From: Solirubrobacterales bacterium
Lineage (GTDB): Bacteria > Actinomycetota > Thermoleophilia > Solirubrobacterales > 70-9
Reading direction: 5' to 3'
NCBI GenBank assembly: GCA_021155855.1
Contig: JAJNAZ010000008.1
Span: forward strand, 37,428 to 101,427
DNA: 64,000 bases
Under the pieces are notes generated by a model. The model saw only the letters and a list, made by a program, of their open reading frames with translations. It did not search any database and had not been told where the DNA came from. The stretch's first letter is position 1. Each line of letters opens with the position of its first letter. Of this stretch, positions 1 through 9,178 are shown one piece after another. The translations under genes were made by a program, and so were the position numbers.

Positions 1-220
1 GGAGATCCTCGGAGTACTTGTGCACGCAGGACATCTCGACCGCGGGCACGTTGACGATCCCCGCGGCCTCGGCCGCCGCGGTGGCCTCCGCGACGCCGGC
101 GATCCCATCGTGGTCGGTCAGCGACATCACCGTCACTCCGGCCTCTGCGGCCGCGCGGGCGACGTCCGCCGGCTCGAGCTGGCCGTCGGAGACGGTCGAA
201 TGGGCCTGAAGGTCGATCAT
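1..220 (-). CDS. PHP-domain protein, N-terminal part only (cut by window edge)
   Basis: The first 73 residues of a PHP (polymerase and histidinol phosphatase) family protein run leftward off base 1. The metal-binding signatures are visible: HSTVSDG near residue 7 and LTDHDG near residue 32, the usual first two histidine/aspartate motifs of PHP phosphoesterases. The ATG at 218-220 is the only sensible start because HST begins six residues after it. Such proteins are metal-dependent phosphoesterases, often acting on nucleotides or short RNAs, but the substrate cannot be judged from this fragment. It is divergent from the Rrf2 gene, with about 80 bases between them. Confidence 0.85.
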   Translation of the reverse strand, partial: MIDLQAHSTVSDGQLEPADVARAAAEAGVTVMSLTDHDGIAGVAEATAAAEAAGIVNVPAVEMSCVHKYSEDL

Positions 221-301
221 TTCGAGCGCGGGATGGTAGCGGCGGGCTTTGCCACCGCACGCTGTCAGCGAATTCTTGACCTCGGATGCGAAAATCGAGC
301 G

Positions 302-760
302 ATGCGGATCTCAGCCAAGGCCGACTACGCGGTCCGAGCGGCGCTCGAGCTGGCGGCGAGCCCGAACGGCGAGCCGGTCAAGGGCGAGCGGCTCGCCGAG
401 GCGCAGGACATCCCGCTGCAGTTCCTCGAGCACATCCTGCTCGAGCTCAAGCACGCGCGCCTGATCCAGGCGCGGCGAGGCGCGAAGGGCGGGTACTGGC
501 TCGCCCGTGATCCGAAGCAGGTCACGATCGCCGACGTGATCCGCGCGGTCGAGGGCCCCCTGGCGAACATTCACGAGAACGCCCCCGAGGACCTCCACTA
601 CGGCGGTCCGGCGACCAGGCTCCGCGACGTCTGGGTCGCGGTTCGCGCCGGGCTGCGCTCGGTACTCGAGAACGTCACCCTCGCCGACGTCGCCGGCGAC
701 GACCTTCCCTGGCGGATCGACGCGACCCTCAACGACCCCGAGGCCTGGATCAAGCGCTGA
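302..760 (+). CDS. Rrf2 family transcriptional regulator (cysteine-free)
   Basis: A 152-residue winged-helix regulator of the Rrf2 family. The ATG at 302 is chosen because it opens directly on the family hallmark MRISAKADYAVRA; the frame is open further upstream but shows no family similarity there. The helix-turn-helix and wing (ARRGAKGGYWLAR) fall in residues 1-70. There is no cysteine in the protein, so it cannot hold an Fe-S cluster as IscR or NsrR do. It is closer in that respect to CymR-type members that respond to sulfur status through a protein partner. The next gene is a TauE/SafE exporter, so control of sulfur compound export is the simplest inference. Confidence 0.9.
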   Translation: MRISAKADYAVRAALELAASPNGEPVKGERLAEAQDIPLQFLEHILLELKHARLIQARRGAKGGYWLARDPKQVTIADVIRAVEGPLANIHENAPEDLHYGGPATRLRDVWVAVRAGLRSVLENVTLADVAGDDLPWRIDATLNDPEAWIKR

Positions 761-812
761 CTCCCGCGGCGGCCAGGCGCGAGCGCTGCTAGCATCCGGC
801 GCTGGCTTTTGA

Positions 813-842
813 GGACTAAGTCGGTCCACAAAGGTAACTAAG
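813..842 (+). promoter_or_regulatory. Candidate operator with two ACTAAG repeats
   Basis: ACTAAG occurs at 815-820 and again at 837-842, start to start 22 bases, about two helical turns. The first copy lies inside the 9-base palindrome GACTAAGTC. The pair sits between the Rrf2 gene and the start of the TauE gene at 862. It is a candidate site for the neighbouring Rrf2 protein, but no consensus was tested. Confidence 0.35.
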
Positions 843-861
843 CCTTCGCTCCCCCTGCCGC

Positions 862-1800
862 ATGGACCCAGTCGTCACCATCTTCGGGCTCGGCATCGAC
901 CCGGCACTAATCGTGTTCGGGTTCGGCATCGGCCTGCTGGTCGGTATGACCGGCATGGGCGGCGCCTCGCTGATGACCCCGCTGCTGATCCTCGTCTTCG
1001 GGATCAAACCGGTGACCGCGATCGGGACCGACATCTTCTACGCCGCGGTGACGAAGACGGTCGGCGGCTGGAAGCACATGAAGCTGGGCACCGTCCATCG
1101 CGGGATCGCCTTCTGGCTCGCGGTGGGCAGCGTGCCCTCGGCGATCGCCGGCGTCTGGGTGATCGAGCTGCTGCAGCAGCGCTACGGCGATGACCTCGAC
1201 GCGGCCGTGCTCGGGATGCTCGGCGGCGCCCTGCTGGTCGTCGGCATCGCCACGCTGCTGCGCTCGCTGTTCCTCGCCGGCGTGATCCAGGAGCGGTCGG
1301 CGCTGCACCTATACCGCCGCCACATAATCGCCGCGGTCGTCACCGGGATCGTCACCGGCTTCGTCATCGGCCTGACCTCGGCGGGAAGCGGCACTCTGAT
1401 CGCGATTGCCCTGATCGCGATCTTCCGGCTCACCCCGCAGCGCGTCGTCGGCACCGACGTCTTTCACGCCGCGGTCCTGCTGTGGGCGGCCGGGGCGGCC
1501 CACTGGCTCGGCGGCAACGTCGACTTCCTGCTCGCCGGCACGATCCTGGTCGGCTCGGTCCCGGGTGTGATCGTCGGCACCAACCTCTCGGTCAAGGCAC
1601 CGCAGAAGCTGCTTCGCTACGCGCTCGCGGTCGTCTTGATCGTCTCCGGGACGACGTTGATCACGAAGGAGGGCTCGCCCGGGGTCGTGATCCCAGCGAT
1701 CGCGGTCGCCAGCGTGATGATCGGGGTCCTCTTCGCCGCCCAGGCGATCTCCCGCGGGCGCTCCAAGGGCCGCCAGAAGCCGGCCGGCGCCCCCGCGTAG
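862..1800 (+). CDS. TauE/SafE family sulfite/sulfonate exporter
   Basis: A 312-residue integral membrane protein of the TauE/SafE (DUF81) family, with about eight hydrophobic segments in two halves. Each half carries a glycine-rich family signature: GIGLLVGMTGMGGASLMTP near residue 24 and VIGLTSAGSGTL near residue 170. Members export sulfite, sulfoacetate or other small anions across the cytoplasmic membrane. The length is normal. The C-terminal tail is short and basic. It follows an Rrf2 regulator and a possible operator, which fits regulated export of a sulfur compound. The substrate cannot be read from sequence. Confidence 0.88.
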   Translation: MDPVVTIFGLGIDPALIVFGFGIGLLVGMTGMGGASLMTPLLILVFGIKPVTAIGTDIFYAAVTKTVGGWKHMKLGTVHRGIAFWLAVGSVPSAIAGVWVIELLQQRYGDDLDAAVLGMLGGALLVVGIATLLRSLFLAGVIQERSALHLYRRHIIAAVVTGIVTGFVIGLTSAGSGTLIAIALIAIFRLTPQRVVGTDVFHAAVLLWAAGAAHWLGGNVDFLLAGTILVGSVPGVIVGTNLSVKAPQKLLRYALAVVLIVSGTTLITKEGSPGVVIPAIAVASVMIGVLFAAQAISRGRSKGRQKPAGAPA

Positions 1801-1865
1801 CCCGCCCGGTTGATCCACTCCGGCGGAGGGCGCAACTCCGGCGCCTGCGCAAGTAGGCTGGCGCT

Positions 1866-3125
1866 GTGGACTTCGACCTCAGCCCCCGCGTGATTGAGCT
1901 TCGCGACCGGATCCGCGCGTTCATGGACGAGCACGTCTATCCGGCCGAGGCCGAGGCGCTGCGCGCGCTCGACGAGGAGGTGACGGTCGACTCCGGCCGC
2001 ACCTACCCCGAGGTCCTGGTCGAGATCCGTGAGCGGGCGCACTCGGAGGGCCTTTGGAACCTGTTCATGCCCGACTCCGAGCATGGCGTGGGGCTGACCA
2101 ACTGGGAGTACGGGGTGCTCTGCGAGGAGATGGGACGCAGCCCGGCGATCGCCCCGATGGCGTTCAACTGCGCCGCGCCCGACACCGGCAACAGCGAGAT
2201 CATCGCCGAGCACGGCACCGAGGAGCAAAAGCGACATTGGCTTGCGCCGTTGCTGGACGGCGAGATCCGCTCCTGCTTTTCGATGACCGAGCCCGAGGTC
2301 GCGGGCTCGGACCCTCGGACGCTGCGGACCCGCGCCGAGCTCGACGGCGACGAGTGGGTGATCAACGGCCACAAGTGGTTCACCTCCGGGGCCGTCGGTG
2401 CCTCGGTGGCGATCGCGATGGTGGTCACCAACCCCGAGGCCCACCCGTACGCCCGCGCCTCGATGATCCTCGTGCCCACCGACGCGCCCGGCTTCGAGCT
2501 CGTCCGCCCGGTCCCGGTGATGGGCCACGACGGCGGGCCCGGCCATTGCGAGATCCGCTACACCGACTGCCGGGTGCCGGCCGAGAACCTGCTCGGCCCG
2601 CGCCAGGCCGGATTCGTGATTGCGCAGGACCGCCTCGGTCCCGGTCGCATCCACCACTGCATGCGCGCGATCGGCACCTGCGAGCGGGCGATCGAGATGA
2701 TGTGCAAGCGCGCGAATGAGCGCGAGGCGTTCGGCGGCAAGCTGGCCGAGAAGCAGTTCGTCCAGGACTTCATCGCCAAATCGCGGATCGAGACCGAGCA
2801 GGCACGGCTGCTGACCCTGAACGCGGCCTGGCGCATGGACACCTACGGCAAGAAGGAAGCGCGGCGCGAGATCTCGATGATCAAGGTCGTCGCCGCCAAC
2901 GTGGTCATGGACGTGCTCGATCGCGCGATCCAGGTCCACGGCGCGCTCGGGATGTCCGACGACATCCCGCTCGCGGGCATGTGGCGCTTCTCGCGCATGC
3001 TCAAGGTCGCCGACGGCCCCGACGAGGTGCACAAGATGGTGATCGCGCGGCGCGAGCTCAACCGCTGGGCGAAGGAGGGCGAGGCGGCCGAGCGCCCCGC
3101 GCCCGCAGCACCGGTTCGCGCCTAG
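1866..3125 (+). CDS. Acyl-CoA dehydrogenase, ACAD10/ACAD11-like
   Basis: A 419-residue FAD-dependent acyl-CoA dehydrogenase with a GTG start at 1866. Motifs typical of the ACAD10/11 branch are clear: NLFMPDSEHGVGLTNWEYG, FNCAAPDTGN, CFSMTEPEVAGSDP and LGPGRIHHCMR. The C-terminal half has the helical-bundle signature IQVHGALGMSDD. The last ~20 residues are a proline/alanine tail. The convergent gene at 3224-4258 is an APH-type kinase, and beyond it is a HAD gene. These are the same three domains fused in mammalian ACAD10, where kinase and dehydrogenase act on 4-hydroxyacyl-CoAs. That substrate is an inference here. Confidence 0.92.
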   Translation: MDFDLSPRVIELRDRIRAFMDEHVYPAEAEALRALDEEVTVDSGRTYPEVLVEIRERAHSEGLWNLFMPDSEHGVGLTNWEYGVLCEEMGRSPAIAPMAFNCAAPDTGNSEIIAEHGTEEQKRHWLAPLLDGEIRSCFSMTEPEVAGSDPRTLRTRAELDGDEWVINGHKWFTSGAVGASVAIAMVVTNPEAHPYARASMILVPTDAPGFELVRPVPVMGHDGGPGHCEIRYTDCRVPAENLLGPRQAGFVIAQDRLGPGRIHHCMRAIGTCERAIEMMCKRANEREAFGGKLAEKQFVQDFIAKSRIETEQARLLTLNAAWRMDTYGKKEARREISMIKVVAANVVMDVLDRAIQVHGALGMSDDIPLAGMWRFSRMLKVADGPDEVHKMVIARRELNRWAKEGEAAERPAPAAPVRA

Positions 3126-3223
3126 CCGGGACGCTCGGTTATCTGGCCGCGATCGATGGTCGGTCCCCGCTCCTCGCTGCGTCGCCCCCCTCGCCGCGCG
3201 CCTTCTCGCGGCCGTGTGAACCG

Positions 3224-4258
3224 CTACGAGAGCCGCCGCTCGGCCGCGTCGGCCGCCTCGACCAGGCGTTCGACGGTGTGGGCGAACTGCTGCACGCCGT
3301 CATCGGCGTCGGACTCGCCGTACTGCCCTGCGGTGTAGCGGGCGAAGACGCCCTCGAGCACGATCGCCAGCTTCCAGAGCCCGAGCGCCATGTAGAAGTC
3401 GATCTCGGAGAGATCGCGGCCGGAGCGCTCGGCGTACAGGGCACGGACCTCGTCGCGGGTAGGGAACCCCGGGGCGATGGTCGCCGGCTCCAGCAGCGGC
3501 ACCAGCTCGTCGCCCTCCTCGCCCCAGTAGACGAGCAGCAGGCCGACGTCGGCGAGCGGGTCGCCGAGCGTGCACAGCTCCCAGTCGACCACCGCCGCGA
3601 CCTCGCCGTCGGACGAGAGGATCACGTTGTCGAGCCGGTAGTCGCCGTGGACGATCGTCGCCGGCCCCTGCTCGGGGATCCTGGCGGCGAGCCGGTCGTG
3701 AACGTCGTCGACAAGCGGCAGCTCGCGCGTGTGCTGCTTCTGCCACTGCCCGTGCCAGCGATGCAGCTGCCGCGCTACATAGTCCTCCTTTCGCGCCAGT
3801 TCGCCGAGGCCGACCGCATCGGGGTCGACATCGTGAATCGTGACCAAGGTCTCGACCACGCGCTCGCCGATCGCCCGGCGGTCGGAGGGGCGCGGAAACG
3901 CGTCCGCCTCGCGGCGCGAGCGCAGGATCGGGCCGTCGACCCAGCCCATGACGTAGAACGGGTCCTCGCCCTCCTCGGAGAGCCCGACGGCCGGCGGCAC
4001 CGGGACGGCGGTCCCCTCAAGCGCGGAGATGATTCGAAACTCGCGACCCATGTCGTGGGCGGACGCGAGGCGCTTGCCCAGCGGCGGCCGGCGCAGGGCC
4101 CACCGGCGCCCGGCGGCATCGGCGACCGCGAAGGTCAGGTTCGAGCGCCCGCCGGCGATCCGCTCGAACTCGAGCGGAAGCTCGACCTCGCCCGCGTTGG
4201 CGCCGAACCAGGCCTCGATCCTGGGGGCGTCGAGTCCGTAAGTAGCCTGCTCGGCCAT
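3224..4258 (-). CDS. APH-family kinase (ACAD10/11 kinase-domain type)
   Basis: A 344-residue aminoglycoside-phosphotransferase-fold kinase. The ATG at 4256-4258 gives MAEQATYGLDAPRIEAWF, a typical opening of this subfamily; the frame is open much further upstream but only as antisense of the next gene. The catalytic loop HGDYRLDN lies near residue 200 and the metal-binding VDWELCTLGDPLAD follows. The N-terminal lobe has GGRSNLTF and WALRRPP. This subfamily sits beside ACAD10/11-type dehydrogenases in bacteria and is fused to them in animals. LvaA of Pseudomonas putida, a 4-hydroxyacyl-CoA kinase, is the best known relative. It converges on the dehydrogenase gene and its start abuts the broken HAD gene on the other strand. 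Confidence 0.9.
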   Translation of the reverse strand: MAEQATYGLDAPRIEAWFGANAGEVELPLEFERIAGGRSNLTFAVADAAGRRWALRRPPLGKRLASAHDMGREFRIISALEGTAVPVPPAVGLSEEGEDPFYVMGWVDGPILRSRREADAFPRPSDRRAIGERVVETLVTIHDVDPDAVGLGELARKEDYVARQLHRWHGQWQKQHTRELPLVDDVHDRLAARIPEQGPATIVHGDYRLDNVILSSDGEVAAVVDWELCTLGDPLADVGLLLVYWGEEGDELVPLLEPATIAPGFPTRDEVRALYAERSGRDLSEIDFYMALGLWKLAIVLEGVFARYTAGQYGESDADDGVQQFAHTVERLVEAADAAERRLS

Positions 4259-4558
4259 GGCGCGCAAGCATATGGCCCTGATTGTCGATTTCGGCGGCGT
4301 GCTGACGACCAGCATCTGGCCGGCGTTGGCGTCCTTATGCGAGGCGAGGGCTTGGCGCCGGACACTGTGCGCGAACTGCTCAGCTGCGACACTGAGGCAC
4401 TCACTTTGCTCCGCGGGCAGGAAACCGGGGAGCTCAGCCTCGATGGTGACGCGCCGCCATCCGCCTTCGCTGACGGTTCGCCTACCCGGCGTGGGTCCGC
4501 GGAGGGCCGGCGTCGGCGCGGCTTCACCCACCTTGGCGCTCGAAGCGCGCCCGTGTAG
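4257..4558 (+). pseudogene. HAD-family hydrolase, frameshifted and truncated
   Basis: The reading frame opens as a HAD phosphatase, with MALIVDFGGVLTTSIWPAL holding the DxGGVL nucleophile motif, then loses its frame. One base appears missing near 4345. In the next frame the match resumes as EGLAPDTVRELL and ALTLLRGQETGELS, which is the expected continuation. After about 4440 no HAD sequence can be followed in any frame, so most of the gene is missing. The start overlaps the start of the divergent kinase gene by two bases. HAD, APH and ACAD are the three domains of ACAD10, so this was probably a functional partner once. Confidence 0.75.
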
Positions 4559-4663
4559 CTGACGGCGCAAGCGCCGAAGTCGAGCGCGCTCGACCATCGC
4601 CTTCGGTTTGGCGAGACGAACCGAGAGGTACTTACCGGCGCCACCCGGGTAATAGTCATCCGA

Positions 4664-7345
4664 ATGACAAGCGGAAATCTTCACGCGTCCAAAAACACCG
4701 TGCATCGGGAGGCGCTCGACGCCTTCCGTGTGCCATCGCCGAATGGCGGCCATCCCCAATCGCCGGACGGCGCCACTCGGCGATCGCCTGGGACCTCCAC
4801 TCGGCCGCGCAGCGAGGGCAAGTTCGTCTGGCGGGGTGAGCGAAAGCTCTACGTCCGCGGAGCGACGTACGGGACGTTCCGCAGGGATCCGCGAAACGGT
4901 GCGGAGTATCCCGACCCGCGGGTGGTCGCGCGGGACTTCGCGCGAATGGCCGCCAGCGGCTTCAACGCGGTCAGGACGTACACCGTTCCTCCGCGCTGGC
5001 TTCTCGACCTGGCGGCGGACCACGGCCTCTTCGTCATGGTCGGCCTCCCGTGGGAGCAGCACATCCCCTTCCTCGACGACCGCGACCGCGCGAGGTCGAT
5101 CGAGGAGCGCATCCGGGCCGGAGTCGCCGCCTGCACCGGCCACCCGGCCGTGCTGAGCTACGCGATCGGCAACGAGATCCGGGCGCCGATTGTGCGTTGG
5201 CACGGCCCCCGAGCAGTGGAGCGCTTCCTGGAGCAGCTTTATGCGGCGGCCAAGGATGAGGACCCCGATGGGCTCGTCACCTACGTCAACTATCCGTCCA
5301 CCGAGTACCTGGAGCTGCCCTTCCTCGACATCGTCTGCTTCAACGTGTACCTCGAGGCCAAGCGCACGCTCGAGGCCTACATCGCACGGCTGCACAACCT
5401 GTCGGGGGACCGACCGCTGATTCTCGCCGAGATCGGCCTCGACAGCAGGCGAAACGGCGAGGAGCAGCAGGCCCGAACGCTCGACTGGCAGGTCCGCAGC
5501 ACCTTCGCGTCGGGGTGCGCCGGGGCATTCGTGTTCGCCTGGACCGACGAGTGGCACATGCACCAGGCAGGGCCGGAGATGGATTTCGCGGTCGAGGACT
5601 GGGACTTCGGGCTCACCGACAGGGGGCGGCGTCCGAAGCCCGCCCTCGCCGCCGTCGCCGACGCATTCTCCGAGGCGCCCCTCTCCACCGACACCAGCTG
5701 GCCTCGGATCTCGGTGCTGGTCTGCACCCACAACGGGGCCCGGACCCTGCCGGACTGCCTCGCGGGCCTCGAGGCGCTCGAGTACCCGGACTTCGAGGTG
5801 ATCGTGGTCAGCGACGGCTCCACGGATGCGACGGCGGAGATCGTCCACCGGCACGGCTTCGCGTTGATCCGCGGTGAGCGGATGGGCCTCGCGGCCGCCC
5901 GCAACGCGGGCCTGGAGGCGTCCACCGGCGAGATCGTCGCCTACATAGACGACGACGCGCGGCCGGATCCGCATTGGCTCACCTATCTCGCGGACTCGTT
6001 TCGGCGTTGGCCCTGGGCGGGGGTCGGCGGGCCCAACCTTCCGCCGCACGGCGACGGATCGGTCGCCGAGGCGGTCGCCAACGCGCCGGGCGGACCGATC
6101 CACGTGCTGGTCTCCGACCAGGAGGCCGAGCACATTCCCGGTTGCAACATGGCGTTTCGCAGGACGGCCCTCGAGGCGATCGGCGGGTTCGATCCGATCT
6201 TCCGTGCCGCGGGCGACGACGTCGACGTGTGCTGGCGGCTCCAGGATCGCGGCTGGAAGATCGGCTTCAACCCGGCGGCCGTGGTTTGGCACCGCCGCCG
6301 CGACTCGGTCGGCGGCTACTGGCGTCAGCAGCGCGGATACGGCCAAGCCGAGGCTCTGGTCGAGCGCAAGTGGCCGGAGCGCTACAACGGCGCCGGCCAC
6401 TTGACCTGGAGCGGCCGCATGTACCACCCGGTCACCGAATCGCCGTCGGTGCGCCGGCGGCGAATCCGCTACGGCAAGTGGGGATCGGGCCTCTTCCAGT
6501 CGGTCTACGAGCGGAAGTCGGGAATACTCGCGGCGCTCCCGCTGATGCCGGAGTGGTACCTCGCGATCGTCGGCCTCGCGCTCCTGACCGCGCTCGGGGC
6601 GTTCTGGGCGCCCCTGCTGCTGATCTCCGCGGCGCTCGCGCTCGCCGTCGGCAGTACCCTCACCCAGGCCGGCCTCGCGGCCAGCCGAGTGGTGCTTCCG
6701 GCGACCGAACGCTTCTCAATTGAACCGATGAGGATCCGCACGACGGTCGCCACCCTCTATCTCCTGCAGCCCGCCGCGCGGCTGTTGGGGCGCATCCGCG
6801 GTGGGCTGGCCCCCTGGCGGATGCGCCGCGGCGCCACCCTGCGCGTACCGCGACCGCGACGGGCGGCTCTGTGGAGCGAGTCGTGGCGGGCGCCGGAGGA
6901 GCGGATTCGCGATCTCGAGACGGCGATCAAGGAGGGCGGCGGCTCGGTCGTACACGGCGGAAGCTTCGACCGCTGGGACCTCGAGGTGCGCTGGGGCGCG
7001 CTCGGCTCGGCGCGCCTTCTGATGGCGATCGAGGAGTATCCCGAGGGCAAGCAGTATGTGCGCTGGCGATCCTGGCCGCGGTTCTCCCTCCACGGGGTCC
7101 TGGGCGCCGTCGCCTGCGCCGCGCTCGCGCTCGGGGCGGCGAGCGACGGCGCGCCGGTCGCCGCCGCGGTGCTTGCCGCGATCGCGGTCGCCCTGCTCGC
7201 GCGAACGCTGCGCGACGCCGCCGCGGCCATGGGCAGCATCGTCCGCAGCCTCGACGCGAGCAGGCCATCGCCCCGTGATGCGGACACGGTGGCCACCCGA
7301 AGGGCAAGGGAGGACGACCATGTCGGCGAACCGGCACACCCCTAG
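4664..7345 (+). CDS. Glycosidase-like TIM barrel fused to GT2 glycosyltransferase, membrane protein
   Basis: An 893-residue fusion. Residues ~50-345 are a GH2/GH5-type TIM barrel: YAIGNEI supplies the usual acid/base glutamate after asparagine, and ILAEIGLD supplies a likely nucleophile glutamate. Residues ~346-600 are a family 2 glycosyltransferase, with ISVLVCTHNG, VSDGSTDAT, the metal-binding YIDDDARPD, GCNMAFRR and GDDVDVCWRLQD. Two or three membrane helices follow near 625-680, then a soluble segment and another hydrophobic pair near 805-850. The first ~50 residues are low complexity, so a later start is possible. It overlaps the ABC transporter gene by 26 bases and heads a block with two acyltransferases. 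Synthesis or trimming of a surface glycan is inferred. Confidence 0.82.
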   Translation: MTSGNLHASKNTVHREALDAFRVPSPNGGHPQSPDGATRRSPGTSTRPRSEGKFVWRGERKLYVRGATYGTFRRDPRNGAEYPDPRVVARDFARMAASGFNAVRTYTVPPRWLLDLAADHGLFVMVGLPWEQHIPFLDDRDRARSIEERIRAGVAACTGHPAVLSYAIGNEIRAPIVRWHGPRAVERFLEQLYAAAKDEDPDGLVTYVNYPSTEYLELPFLDIVCFNVYLEAKRTLEAYIARLHNLSGDRPLILAEIGLDSRRNGEEQQARTLDWQVRSTFASGCAGAFVFAWTDEWHMHQAGPEMDFAVEDWDFGLTDRGRRPKPALAAVADAFSEAPLSTDTSWPRISVLVCTHNGARTLPDCLAGLEALEYPDFEVIVVSDGSTDATAEIVHRHGFALIRGERMGLAAARNAGLEASTGEIVAYIDDDARPDPHWLTYLADSFRRWPWAGVGGPNLPPHGDGSVAEAVANAPGGPIHVLVSDQEAEHIPGCNMAFRRTALEAIGGFDPIFRAAGDDVDVCWRLQDRGWKIGFNPAAVVWHRRRDSVGGYWRQQRGYGQAEALVERKWPERYNGAGHLTWSGRMYHPVTESPSVRRRRIRYGKWGSGLFQSVYERKSGILAALPLMPEWYLAIVGLALLTALGAFWAPLLLISAALALAVGSTLTQAGLAASRVVLPATERFSIEPMRIRTTVATLYLLQPAARLLGRIRGGLAPWRMRRGATLRVPRPRRAALWSESWRAPEERIRDLETAIKEGGGSVVHGGSFDRWDLEVRWGALGSARLLMAIEEYPEGKQYVRWRSWPRFSLHGVLGAVACAALALGAASDGAPVAAAVLAAIAVALLARTLRDAAAAMGSIVRSLDASRPSPRDADTVATRRAREDDHVGEPAHP

Positions 7346-9170
7346 CCGGACCTCCGAAACCGGCGGGAACGGCTCGCGCCGCGCCCCGAGCGCGGCGAGC
7401 GATCGTGCGGACGGGTTGCGCACGCCTCCTCGACACGCGCGATCGAGCGTCTACCGGCGGCTGCTTCGCGACGCCAGGCCGTATGCGCCCCGGATCGCCA
7501 CGCTCACCCTCCTCAGCCTGCTCGCTACCCCGCTGGCTCTGCTGCTCCCGGTTCCGCTCAAGGTCGCCGTCGACAGCGTGATCGGCTCACAGCCCCCGCC
7601 CGCGATCCTCGACGACCTGCTCCCTACAGCGGCCACTCAGTCCGATACCGCGCTGCTGATCACGGTCGCGGTGGTGTTCGTGGCGATCGTCTTCTTGAGC
7701 CAACTCGTGGAGCTGGGGAGCCTGATGCTCGGGACCCACGTCGGCGAGCGCCTGCTGATCCTCTTCGGACCTCCCTGTTTCTGCACGTGCAGCGCCTCTC
7801 GCTCTCCTTTCACGACCGTCGAGCGGTCGGCGACTCGGCCTATCGCATCCACTGGGACGCGTCGAACATCCGCGACCTCGTCGAGGCGCTGTTCCCACTG
7901 CTCGCCGGAGTCTCGATGTTCGGGGGGATCCTTTACGTCACCGTGCGAATCAACTGGCAGCTCGCGCTCGTAGCGATCGCGGTCGCCCCGGTCCTGATCG
8001 CGATCGCACGGGTCTACGCGCGGCGGCTGCGCGCGCACTGGCACGCGGCGGAGACGTTCGAGAGCCGCGGGCTCTCCGTGGTCCAGGAGACGCTGGGCGC
8101 CCTGCGAGTTGTGAACGCCTTCGGGCAGGAGCAGCGTGAGGCGGCCCGATTCGCAGAACGCGCGGCGGACGGGTCGCGGACGCGGCTGCGACTCGCCTTC
8201 ACCCAGGGCGGCCTGGCGCTCCTGGTCGGGCTGACGACCGCGATCGGGACCGCCGTCGTCCTGTTCGTCGGCGTCAGCCAGGTCAACTCTCGGTGCGATC
8301 ACCCTGGGCGAGCTGCTGCTGGTGATGGCGTACCTGACGCTGCTGTATCAACCCCTCGAGGACATGGGCAAGAGGGTGGCCGATCTTCAGCAGGCGTTCG
8401 TCGGGCTTGAGCGCGCGTACTCGCTGCTCGACGAGGATCCCGACGTCGTCGAACGTCCGAACGCTCGCCCGCTGGCGCACGCGCGGGGGGCGGTCGGCTT
8501 CCGCGGGGTCTGGTTCGGCTACCAGCCGGGCGTCTCTGTGCTGGAGGACGTGTCGTTCGAGCTGGCACCGGGAAGCTTCGTCGGGATCGCCGGAACCACC
8601 GGAGCGGGCAAGACGACGCTGGTCAGCCTGCTGACCCGCTTCTACGACCCCGACGCCGGCCGGATCGAGATCGACGGGGTCGACCTGCGCGACTACCGGA
8701 TCGCCGACCTGCGAAACCAGTTCGCGATCGTCCTGCAGGAGCCGGTGCTGTTCTCGACCACGATCGCCGAGAACATCGCCTACGGGCGCCCCGGTGCGGG
8801 CGAGGAGGACCTCGTGAGCGCCGCGAGGGCCGCCAACGCGCACGACTTCATCGCGGCCCTGCCGGACGGCTATCGGACGCAGGTCGGCCAGCGCGGCATG
8901 CTGCTCTCGGGGGGCGAGCGACAGCGGATCTCGCTCGCTCGCGCGTTTCTCAAGGACGCCCCGATTCTGATCATGGACGAGCCCACGAGCGCCGTCGATT
9001 TCGCCACCGAGGAGGCGATCATCGACGCGGCCGACCGCCTCGCGAAGGGGCGCACGACGCTGTTGATCACGCACCGCCAGAACGTGCAGCTGCGCTGTGA
9101 GCGGATCCTCCGCGTCGAGCGGGGCCGGGTGGCCGAGGGTAAGCCCGCAGCGCCCTCCGGGATTGTGTAG
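7320..9170 (+). pseudogene. ABC transporter (fused permease and ATPase), two frameshifts
   Basis: Read through both shifts this is a half-size ABC exporter of about 616 residues, the normal length. The first frame runs from ATG 7320 to about 7767 and covers the basic N-terminus and first membrane helices. One base is missing there. The second frame covers the rest of the membrane domain to about 8288, where one extra base restores the original frame. The ATPase domain then reads intact: Walker A GTTGAGKTT, LSGGERQRIS, Walker B ILIMDEPTS and the H-loop ITHRQ. The GT2 fusion upstream and acyltransferases downstream suggest export of a glycan or glycolipid. The frame-restoring pair may be sequencing error rather than decay. 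Confidence 0.85.
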
Positions 9171-9178
9171 GGGGCCCC

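Noticed and set aside
3224..6427. A 1067-residue open frame on the minus strand
   Set aside because: Only the part from 4258 down is a kinase. The rest is antisense to the glycosyltransferase fusion, an effect of high GC.
7767..8290. Programmed ribosomal frameshifting in the ABC transporter
   Set aside because: No slippery heptamer or downstream pseudoknot was seen, and two opposite shifts would be required.
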